DNA from: Wenzhouxiangellaceae bacterium
Lineage (GTDB): Bacteria > Pseudomonadota > Gammaproteobacteria > Xanthomonadales > Wenzhouxiangellaceae
Assembly (NCBI GenBank): GCA_018334995.1
Contig: JAGXKW010000001.1
Span: 13,536 to 77,535 of the forward strand
DNA length: 64,000 nucleotides
Direction of reading: 5' to 3'
The translations under genes were made by a program, and so were the position numbers. Below the pieces are notes generated by a model, which saw only the letters and a list, made by a program, of their open reading frames with translations, had not been told where the DNA came from and did no database searches. Shown piece after piece: positions 57,278 to 64,000 of this stretch; position 1 is the first letter of the stretch; the number at the start of each line of letters is the position of its first letter.

Positions 57278-58558
57278 TCAAAGCCCCAACAGCATCCGAG
57301 CCGGATCTTCCAGAGCTTCCTTGACCGCGACCAGGAATTGCACGGCGTCCTTGCCGTCGATGATGCGGTGGTCGTAGGACAGCGCGATGTACATCATCGG
57401 GCGGACCACGATTTCGCCGTCGATCGCCACCGGGCGTTCCTTGATCGTGTGCATGCCCAGGATCGCGCTCTGCGGCGGATTGAGCAGCGGCGTGGACAGC
57501 AGCGAGCCGAACACGCCGCCGTTGGTGATCGAGAAGGTTCCGCCCTGCAGGTCCTCGAGCTGGATCTTGCCGGCGCGGGCCTGGTCGGCGTACTCGGCAA
57601 TCTGCGCCTCGACCTGGGCCAGGCTCTTGTGGCCCGCGTCGCGCAGTATCGGCACCATCAGGCCGCGGTCGGTGGAAACGGCGATGCCGATGTCCTGGTA
57701 GCCGTGGTAGACGATTTCATCGCCATCGACCGATGCGTTGACCACCGGATGCTTGTCCAGCGCCTCGCAGCAGGCCTTGACGAAGAACGACATGAAGCCC
57801 AGCTTCACGCCGTGGCGCTCGGCGAAGGCGTCCTTGTATCGGCTGCGGATCTGCATGACCTCGTGCAGGTCGACTTCGTTGAACGAGGTGAGGATCGCGG
57901 CGGTGTTCTGCGCTTCCTTCATGCGTTCGGACACGCGCTGGCGCAGGCGCGACATCTTGACCCGCTCTTCCGGGCGCGGACCGCCGGCGCCGCCACCGCC
58001 GCTCGTGCCGATATGGCTGAGCACGTCGCCCTTGGTGATCCGGCCGCCGCGGCCCGAGCCGGAAATCTCGTCCGGGTCCAGCCCGTGTTCGGTCACCAGC
58101 TTGCGCACCGAGGGGGCGAGCTTGTCGGCCCCTTCCGGCGCCTCGTGCGACGCCCGTTCACCACCGGATGCCGCCTGGTCCTGCTTTTGTTCCTTTTCAG
58201 AGGGCTTTTCGCCCTCCGGTTCTTTCTTCGCCGCCTCGTCCCCGGACTCGGGTTCTTCCTTGTATTCGGATGCCTTGCCGTCTTCCTTCCCGCCTTCCGA
58301 GCCGGAATCGTCGCCGGCCTCGCCTTCGGCAATCTTGCCGAGCACGTCGTCGGCGTTGACCGTGTCGCCTTCTTCGGCATCGATGGACTCGAGCACGCCG
58401 TCGGCCGGGGCCGGCACTTCCAGTACGACCTTGTCGGTTTCCAGGTCGACCAGGTTCTCGTCGCGCTTGACGCTGTCGCCGGCTTTCTTGTGCCACTTGG
58501 CGACGGTGGCGTCGGAAACCGATTCGGGGAGGGTAGGGACCTTGACTTCAGTGCTCAT
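57278..58558 (-). CDS. sucB: Dihydrolipoyl succinyltransferase, E2 of 2-oxoglutarate dehydrogenase
   Basis: The E2 core, transferring succinyl groups to CoA. An N-terminal lipoyl domain has the lipoylated Lys in [12 protein letters not shown]. It is followed by a long Glu/Lys-rich charged linker (about residues 78-135), an E3/E1-binding domain ([19 protein letters not shown]), and the catalytic domain with the active-site His/Asp in [14 protein letters not shown]. It is 426 residues from the ATG at 58558; the upstream open frame was rejected because it antisenses sucA spacing. Confidence 0.96.
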   Translation of the reverse strand: MSTEVKVPTLPESVSDATVAKWHKKAGDSVKRDENLVDLETDKVVLEVPAPADGVLESIDAEEGDTVNADDVLGKIAEGEAGDDSGSEGGKEDGKASEYKEEPESGDEAAKKEPEGEKPSEKEQKQDQAASGGERASHEAPEGADKLAPSVRKLVTEHGLDPDEISGSGRGGRITKGDVLSHIGTSGGGGAGGPRPEERVKMSRLRQRVSERMKEAQNTAAILTSFNEVDLHEVMQIRSRYKDAFAERHGVKLGFMSFFVKACCEALDKHPVVNASVDGDEIVYHGYQDIGIAVSTDRGLMVPILRDAGHKSLAQVEAQIAEYADQARAGKIQLEDLQGGTFSITNGGVFGSLLSTPLLNPPQSAILGMHTIKERPVAIDGEIVVRPMMYIALSYDHRIIDGKDAVQFLVAVKEALEDPARMLLGL

Positions 58559-58598
58559 GGAAATTCCTTGGAAATGCGGTCGTGATTGGTCTGAATCG

Positions 58599-61424
58599 TT
58601 ATTGATCTGAATCGATGTCGCGAACGCCAAGCGCCTGTTCGACAAGGCGTTTCTGCTGCTCGATATGCACCTGATAATAGCCAACCGCCGGCGATGCCGA
58701 AGCCTTGCGGCCGGCATAGCGCAGCGACTGGCTGTCGCCGATGCAGGCCTGCAGGTGATGGCGGATCTGGAACCAGGCGCCCTGGTTCATCGGCTCCTCC
58801 TGACACCAGACGACCTGCTTGGCGCCGGCGTAGCGCTCGACGATTTCGGTCAGTTCCTCGCGCGGGAATGGATAAAGTTGCTCGACCCGGACCACGGCGA
58901 CATCGTTGAACGAATCGTCGGCGTCGGCGCGCGCCTTGGCGATGTCGAAATAGACCTTGCCGGCGCAGAACACCAGCCGTTTGACGTTGTCCGGCTCGGG
59001 CTGTTCGGGGTCGTCGATGACGACCCGGAACTCGCCCGAGGCCAGGTCCTCCAGGCTGGAGACCGAGTCGCGGTGGCGCAGCAGGCTCTTGGGCGTGAAT
59101 ACCACCAGCGGCTTGCGATAGGGCCGGAGCATCTGGCGCCGGATCATGTGAAACATCTGGCTGGGCAGCGTCGGCACGCAGACCTGGATGTTGTTGTCCG
59201 AACACAGCTGCATGAAGCGCTCCAGGCGCGCCGAGGAATGCTCGGGGCCCTGGCCCTCGTAGCCGTGCGGCAGGTACATGACCAGGCCGCAGAGTCGGCC
59301 CCACTTGGCTTCGCCGGAGGTGATGAACTGGTCTATGACCACTTGCGCGCCGTTGACGAAGTCGCCGAACTGGGCCTCCCAGATCACCAGCGTGCCCGGC
59401 TCGCCGGTCGCGTAGCCGTATTCGAAACCGAGCACGGCTTCTTCGCTCAACAGCGAGTCGATGACGGCCACCTTGTGGCGGTCCTCGGCAACGTCGCTCA
59501 GCGGGGTGATGTAGCGGCCGTCTTCCTGGTTGTACAGCACCGCGTGACGATGAAAGAACGTGCCGCGGCCGGAATCCTGGCCGACCAGGCGCAGGGCGTA
59601 GCCGGAATCCAGCAGGCCGGCATAGGCCATGGTTTCAGCAAAGCCCCAGTCCATCGGCGCGTCGCCGGCGGCCATCTTGCGGCGCGCTTCGATGATGCGC
59701 TGGACCTGCTTGTGCAGCTCGAAGTCTTCCGGCAGCGTGGTCAGGCGCTTGGAAAGCGCCCTGATGCTGTCGACAGGCATGCCGGTATCGGCTTCGGCGC
59801 GCCAGTCCGATTCCAGGTAAGGGCTCCAGTCCACGGTCGCCAGCGCGTCTTCCTCGTCGGCCAGTTCCACGACGGTCTCGCCGGCGTCCAGCCGGTCGCG
59901 GAAGCTGCGCTGCCACTGGTCGAGCCGGTCCTGGTCGACCAGCCGGTCGTCGATCAGGCGTTTCGAGTATTGCTTGTAGACCGAGTCCAGCTTGCGGATG
60001 GCCTCGTACATGCGCGGCTGCGTGGCGGCCGGTTCGTCGGCTTCGTTATGGCCCAGCCGCCGGTAGCACACCAGGTCGATGACCACGTCCTTCTTGAATT
60101 CGCGCCGGAAATCCGCCGCCACCCGCGTGATGAACAGGACGGCTTCCGGGTCATCGGCGTTGACGTGGAAGATCGGCGCCTGAACCATCTTGGCCACTTC
60201 GGTGCAGTACAGCGTCGAACGCGCGTCCAGCGGATTGGAGGTCGTGAATCCGATCTGGTTGTTGACCACGATATGGAAGGTACCGCCGACCTTGAATCCG
60301 CGTGCCTGGGACATGTTGAACAGTTCCATGTTCACGCCCTGGCCGGCCAGGGCGGCGTCACCGTGCACCAGCACCGGCAGCACCTGCTCGTGTTGGTAGT
60401 CGGTCAGTCGGTTCTGACGCGCGCGCGCGGAGCCGGCCACCACCGGATTGACGATTTCCAGGTGCGACGGATTGAACGCCAGGGCGAGGTGCATCACGCC
60501 GCCCGGGGTGAGCACGTCGGAGCTGAAGCCCAGGTGATATTTGACGTCGCCGGAGCGGGCCGGATCATCGTGCTGGATCTTGCCCTCGAATTCTGCGAAC
60601 AGGTCGCGCGGCGACTTGCCGAGGATATTGACCAGCACATTGAGCCGGCCGCGATGCGCCATGCCGATGACCATTTCGCGAATGCCCTGGCTGCCCGAAT
60701 GCCGGATCAGCGTGTCGCACAGCGGGATCAGGCTCTCGCCGCCTTCCAGCGAAAAGCGCTTCTGGCCGACATAGCGCGAGTGCAGGTATTTCTCCAGCCC
60801 CTCGGCTGCGCCCAGCTTTTCCAGCAGACGTTTGCGGTCTTCGGCCGGGAATTCGAACGTGCCGCTGGCGCGCTCCAGGCGTTGCTGCAGCCAGCGCCGC
60901 TGATCGGTGTCGGCGATGTGCATGTATTCGACGCCGACGCTGCCACAGTAAGTCTGTTTGCAGATCTCGATGATTTCCGACAACTTGAGGTGGTCGGGCG
61001 CGGCGAGGCTGCCGGTGTGGAATTCAGTATCGAGATCGGCTTGCGAAAGGTTGTGGAAGTCCAGTTCTAGGTCGGGTACTTCCGGCCTTTCGCTGAGGCC
61101 CAGGGGATCCAGTTCGGCGCGCTGGTGGCCGCGCACCCGGTAGGCGTTGATCAGCCGCAGTACGCCGGCCTGCTTGAAATCCTCTGCGGTCGCCGCTGCC
61201 GGCTGGCCGGACGGCTGTCGGCCGAGTGCCTCGAAGTGCGCGGCGATGGCGCGATGGCGGGTGTCGTCGTCGGCGTCTTCGAGCAGTCCGCGGAACGTCT
61301 CGCGCCAGTATTCGGGTACCGACTCGGGGTCGTCGAGAAACTCCTCGTAGAGGTCTTCGATGAAAGCCGCATTGAGGCCGGACAGATGCGACGTCCGGTA
61401 TTTTCGTTCCAGTTCTTCGGTCAT
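58599..61424 (-). CDS. sucA: 2-oxoglutarate dehydrogenase E1 component
   Basis: The ThDP-dependent E1 of the TCA-cycle 2-oxoglutarate dehydrogenase. It is 941 residues, usual length. The N-terminus begins [19 protein letters not shown], the family E1 motif; [31 protein letters not shown] and [11 protein letters not shown] (ThDP region) follow, and the C-terminal part has [20 protein letters not shown]. It heads sucA-sucB-lpdA. Confidence 0.97.
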   Translation of the reverse strand: MTEELERKYRTSHLSGLNAAFIEDLYEEFLDDPESVPEYWRETFRGLLEDADDDTRHRAIAAHFEALGRQPSGQPAAATAEDFKQAGVLRLINAYRVRGHQRAELDPLGLSERPEVPDLELDFHNLSQADLDTEFHTGSLAAPDHLKLSEIIEICKQTYCGSVGVEYMHIADTDQRRWLQQRLERASGTFEFPAEDRKRLLEKLGAAEGLEKYLHSRYVGQKRFSLEGGESLIPLCDTLIRHSGSQGIREMVIGMAHRGRLNVLVNILGKSPRDLFAEFEGKIQHDDPARSGDVKYHLGFSSDVLTPGGVMHLALAFNPSHLEIVNPVVAGSARARQNRLTDYQHEQVLPVLVHGDAALAGQGVNMELFNMSQARGFKVGGTFHIVVNNQIGFTTSNPLDARSTLYCTEVAKMVQAPIFHVNADDPEAVLFITRVAADFRREFKKDVVIDLVCYRRLGHNEADEPAATQPRMYEAIRKLDSVYKQYSKRLIDDRLVDQDRLDQWQRSFRDRLDAGETVVELADEEDALATVDWSPYLESDWRAEADTGMPVDSIRALSKRLTTLPEDFELHKQVQRIIEARRKMAAGDAPMDWGFAETMAYAGLLDSGYALRLVGQDSGRGTFFHRHAVLYNQEDGRYITPLSDVAEDRHKVAVIDSLLSEEAVLGFEYGYATGEPGTLVIWEAQFGDFVNGAQVVIDQFITSGEAKWGRLCGLVMYLPHGYEGQGPEHSSARLERFMQLCSDNNIQVCVPTLPSQMFHMIRRQMLRPYRKPLVVFTPKSLLRHRDSVSSLEDLASGEFRVVIDDPEQPEPDNVKRLVFCAGKVYFDIAKARADADDSFNDVAVVRVEQLYPFPREELTEIVERYAGAKQVVWCQEEPMNQGAWFQIRHHLQACIGDSQSLRYAGRKASASPAVGYYQVHIEQQKRLVEQALGVRDIDSDQ

Positions 61425-61464
61425 GGGAATTTCAAAAGCCGGGGTTGGCGCGGGCCAGGGCAGA

Positions 61465-61470
61465 ATTATA
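61465..61470 (-). promoter_or_regulatory. Consensus -10 TATAAT upstream of sucA
   Basis: A perfect TATAAT on the minus strand, 41 bases upstream of the sucA ATG, in the 86-base spacer between roxA and sucA. A -35 with normal spacing is poor (CAATAA). The transcript would begin near 61458. Confidence 0.5.
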
Positions 61471-61510
61471 ACGGTTGCAGGCCGGGCTTATTGTCTCCCG
61501 GGGGTGCAGA

Positions 61511-62611
61511 TCAAGGTCGAATCAGTTCGTCCTGTTCGACCAGGTTCTCGACCAGCTTGCGCGCAGCCGCGTCGCTCGGCCATTGGTCGATGCGGCCGTT
61601 GCGGCAAAGCGCCTGCGCGAATTCCGGCGGACACGGCCACTGCTGGCCGTTGACGAACAGCAGGCCTGAATCGCTCCAGGCCAGGCGGGTGCCGGGCGCG
61701 AACACCAGGGGCGTCTCCGGATCCTCATCCGGCGCATCGTCGTCATCGACATCCGGCGACCACTGGCGATAGGCGGTCAGCGTCTGGCCCAGCCAGCTGA
61801 CAAGCGCGGCATCGTCGAGCTGCACCGCCTGGCTCAGCAACCTGCGGGCGTGCTGGAGCAGCGTCTGGTCGATGCGCTCGGCGCGCTCGGTGTCGTATTT
61901 CAGCGGAGTGAGCCGTGGCAGCCGTGCTTCGTGCTCGCCCAGGAACGCGGCCAGTTCGGATAGCAGTTCGGCCGAGGACGGCGCGCGCAGCCCGATCGAC
62001 CAGGTCTGGCTGTTCTGCTGCGCGATTCCGTGGTGGGCGACGCCCGGGGGGATGTAAAGAACGTCGCCGGGCTCGGTCACGCAGCTCGTCTCGGCCTTGA
62101 AATTGCGCAGCACCGCGAGTTCGAAATCCTCGTTGAGATCGGGCTGGAAATTGCCCGCCAGCTCCCAGCGCCGGGCGCCGGCGGCCTGGACCAGGAACAC
62201 GTCGTAGGCGTCGACGTGCGGGCCCACCGACCCGCCCGGTCCGGCCTGGCTGACCATGACGTCGTCGAGCAGCCAGTTCGGCAGGAATCGGAAGGCGTCC
62301 AGCAACTCGGCGACCTGGGCGTATTTCTTGTCCATGTCCTGGACCAGCAGCGACTGGTACGGTCGGTCCAGCGAGGGCAGCTCGTCCTCGGCGAACGGTC
62401 CGTATGCAAGCGTCCAATCCAGGTTCTCGAACGAGCCAACAACCAGCCGCGAGCCGAGCTCGCCGTCGCCGGCCGCCGCGACCATCTGGTCGATGCCCAG
62501 CGCCGCCGGGTTGACCCAGCCGCGAATCAGTAGCGGGGTGTGCTGCCAGTGTTCGTCCAGGAAGCGCCGGTCGTCGAAGCGATCCCACTCGATCAGCTGG
62601 ATCGGTTTCAT
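61511..62611 (-). CDS. roxA: Ribosomal protein L16 arginine hydroxylase RoxA (YcfD)
   Basis: A JmjC-type cupin 2-oxoglutarate oxygenase that hydroxylates an Arg of L16. The Fe(II) site HxD...H appears as PHVDAYD (His132, Asp134) and AHHGIAQ (His193 or 194). An N-terminal cupin domain and a C-terminal winged-helix-like domain fit RoxA. It is 366 residues from the ATG at 62611, overlapping the purB stop by four bases. purB and roxA are near neighbours in E. coli too. Confidence 0.94.
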   Translation of the reverse strand: MKPIQLIEWDRFDDRRFLDEHWQHTPLLIRGWVNPAALGIDQMVAAAGDGELGSRLVVGSFENLDWTLAYGPFAEDELPSLDRPYQSLLVQDMDKKYAQVAELLDAFRFLPNWLLDDVMVSQAGPGGSVGPHVDAYDVFLVQAAGARRWELAGNFQPDLNEDFELAVLRNFKAETSCVTEPGDVLYIPPGVAHHGIAQQNSQTWSIGLRAPSSAELLSELAAFLGEHEARLPRLTPLKYDTERAERIDQTLLQHARRLLSQAVQLDDAALVSWLGQTLTAYRQWSPDVDDDDAPDEDPETPLVFAPGTRLAWSDSGLLFVNGQQWPCPPEFAQALCRNGRIDQWPSDAAARKLVENLVEQDELIRP

Positions 62612-63987
62612 GTGTAGCGTCCCAGGCCGCGCGCCATGGCCGCGGCATTGCCGGTGTAGCCGGAAGGCGTCATTTCCAGCAAGCGCCGGCGTTCGGCCGC
62701 AGGCAGTTCGAGCTGCTCCAGGAATTCCCGGACCTCGTCGGCGCCGATGGTGCGTCCGCGCGTGAGTTGCTTGAGCTTCTCGTAGGGTTCCTCGATGCCG
62801 TGCACCCGCATCACGGTCTGGATGGCCTCGGCCAGCACCTCCCAGGCGTCCTCGACATCTTCCGCGATGCGCGCGCGCGCCGGCTCGATCCGGTCCAGGC
62901 CGCGCTGTATGGAGCGCCAGGCCAGCAGACAGTAGCCGAAGGCCGAGCCGATCGAGCGCTGGACGGTGGAATCGGTCAGGTCGCGTTGCCAGCGCGATAC
63001 CGGCAATTTTTCGGCCAGGTGGCACAGCAGCGCGTTGGCCAGCCCCAGGTTGCCCTCGCCGTTCTCGAAATCGATGGGGTTGACCTTGTGCGGCATGGTC
63101 GAAGAGCCGACTTCACCCTCGACCGTGCGCTGCTTGTAGTAGCCCAGCGAGATATAGGCCCAGCTGTCGCGCGCGAAATCCAGCAGTATCGTGTTGACCC
63201 GCACCAGCGCATGAGACAGCTCGGCGATCATGTCGTGCGGCTCGATCTGGGTCGTGTAGGGGTTCCAGACCAAACCCAGATCCTCGACGAAATCGCGCGC
63301 GGTCGTCGGCCAGTCCAGATCCGGGCAGGCCGCGATGTGAGCGTTGAAGTTGCCCACTGCGCCGTTGATCTTGCCGCTGATCTCGATCCGGTTGAGCGCC
63401 CGGCGCTGGCGGCGCAGCCGGAACACCGTGTTGGCCAGTTCCTTGCCGAGCGTGGTCGGCGAGGCGCTCTGGCCATGAGTGCGCGACAGCATTGCCAGAT
63501 CGGCATGTTGCGCGGCCATGTCTGCAAGGTGTGCGTCAAGCTCGGCCAGCACCGGATCGAGTTCCTCGACCAGCGCCTGGCGCAGGATCAGGCCGTAGGC
63601 GAGGTTGTTGATGTCCTCGGAGGTGCAGGCGAAGTGCACCATCTCGAGCTTGTCGGCCAGGCCCGGGCGCGCGGCCATGCGGTTTTTGATCCAGTACTCC
63701 ACGGCCTTGACGTCGTGGTTGGTGGTCGCCTCGATCTCCTTGACCTCGGCGGCGTCGGCGTCGGAGAAGTCCTCGCCCAGCTGCCGGAGAAACGCGTCGT
63801 CGTCGGGCGCCAGCGGCGGCAGGGCGCCGAATGCTTCGACCCCGGCCAGGTGACGGAACCACGCCACCTCCACTCGTACCCGGTGCCGGATCAGCCCGGC
63901 TTCCGAAAACAGGCGGGCCAGCGGTTCGAGACGCCGGGCGTAGCGGCCGTCCAGCGGAGACAGTGCAGTCAGGGCGTTGGAAGTCAT
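62608..63987 (-). CDS. purB: Adenylosuccinate lyase
   Basis: Catalyses two steps of purine synthesis (SAICAR to AICAR, and adenylosuccinate to AMP). The fumarase/aspartase signature appears as GSSTMPHKVNPIDFENGEG, with catalytic residues in LSRTHGQSASPTTLGKEL and the N-terminal LSPLDGRYARRLEPL. It is 459 residues, full length, with the ATG at 63987 near the window edge. It is the upstream partner of roxA. Confidence 0.97.
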   Translation of the reverse strand: MTSNALTALSPLDGRYARRLEPLARLFSEAGLIRHRVRVEVAWFRHLAGVEAFGALPPLAPDDDAFLRQLGEDFSDADAAEVKEIEATTNHDVKAVEYWIKNRMAARPGLADKLEMVHFACTSEDINNLAYGLILRQALVEELDPVLAELDAHLADMAAQHADLAMLSRTHGQSASPTTLGKELANTVFRLRRQRRALNRIEISGKINGAVGNFNAHIAACPDLDWPTTARDFVEDLGLVWNPYTTQIEPHDMIAELSHALVRVNTILLDFARDSWAYISLGYYKQRTVEGEVGSSTMPHKVNPIDFENGEGNLGLANALLCHLAEKLPVSRWQRDLTDSTVQRSIGSAFGYCLLAWRSIQRGLDRIEPARARIAEDVEDAWEVLAEAIQTVMRVHGIEEPYEKLKQLTRGRTIGADEVREFLEQLELPAAERRRLLEMTPSGYTGNAAAMARGLGRYT

Positions 63988-64000
63988 CGGGAAAGCGTCT

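Noticed and set aside
58665-61070. 801-codon plus-strand frame
   Set aside because: Antisense to sucA; no domain and no initiation signal.

Overview
This is a GC-rich, gene-dense chromosomal window carrying core genes of a gammaproteobacterium. The clade is suggested by petABC followed by sspAB, by surE-pcm-yqaA-nlpD, by miaB-phoL-ybeY-corC, by purB-roxA and by the heme A/SURF1 assembly cluster. A Wenzhouxiangella-like or other early-branching Xanthomonadales/Chromatiales lineage is plausible, but that is a guess. I see no rRNA, tRNA, CRISPR array, prophage, transposase or plasmid gene.

Layout. 1-5.8 kb: a 5'-truncated mutY, coaE, a TPR lipoprotein, yoaA-tsaB, and a DUF3301/Smr pair. 5.9-9.0 kb: surE-pcm-yqaA-nlpD, with no rpoS after nlpD. 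9.0-12.4 kb: an Mth938-like gene and yhbY, divergent from rlmE-ftsH. 12.5-17.0 kb: a putative membrane-anchored metzincin-like protease, then sspB/sspA and the cytochrome bc1 operon petABC, all on the minus strand. 17.3-22.4 kb: a DegS-type protease, dcd, apbC, DUF502 and an AstE-like peptidase. 22.5-27.2 kb: a four-gene ABC export cluster of the GldA/GldF/GldG/DUF4340 type. 27.2-34.4 kb: yigZ, xseA, a MATE transporter, a glycosyltransferase/metallophosphoesterase pair and a secreted amidohydrolase. 34.7-42.2 kb: a GNAT-nitrilase fusion, a crotonase, a His/Gly/Tyr/Arg-rich secreted protein, parE, fmdB, a degenerate SDR, hinT and an unknown secreted protein. 42.4-47.0 kb: miaB-phoL-ybeY-corC and an unknown secreted protein behind an FNR/CRP-like box. 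47.1-54.4 kb: gcvP, ctaB-ctaA-assembly factor-SURF1, DUF2909, a peroxiredoxin and a PilH-like regulator. 54.4-64.0 kb: acuI and the 2-oxoglutarate dehydrogenase genes sucA-sucB-lpdA, then roxA and purB.

Much of the content serves aerobic respiration (bc1, heme A and SURF1, 2-oxoglutarate dehydrogenase), envelope quality control (FtsH, DegS-like, SspAB, NlpD) and nucleotide or RNA housekeeping.

The most unusual signal is not a gene. Seven intergenic spacers hold long imperfect inverted repeats, at about 18.6, 34.5, 36.2, 39.6, 40.8, 55.5 and 57.2 kb. In at least five of them the arms are built from short degenerate tandem units of 7 or about 10 nt. Unit sequences differ between spacers, but the architecture (repeat arm, 18-131 nt loop, reverse-complement arm) is the same, and two copies 4.5 kb apart are recognisably homologous. 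A second point of interest is a lipid- or membrane-anchored-looking protein with HExxHxxGxxD and a possible Met-turn.
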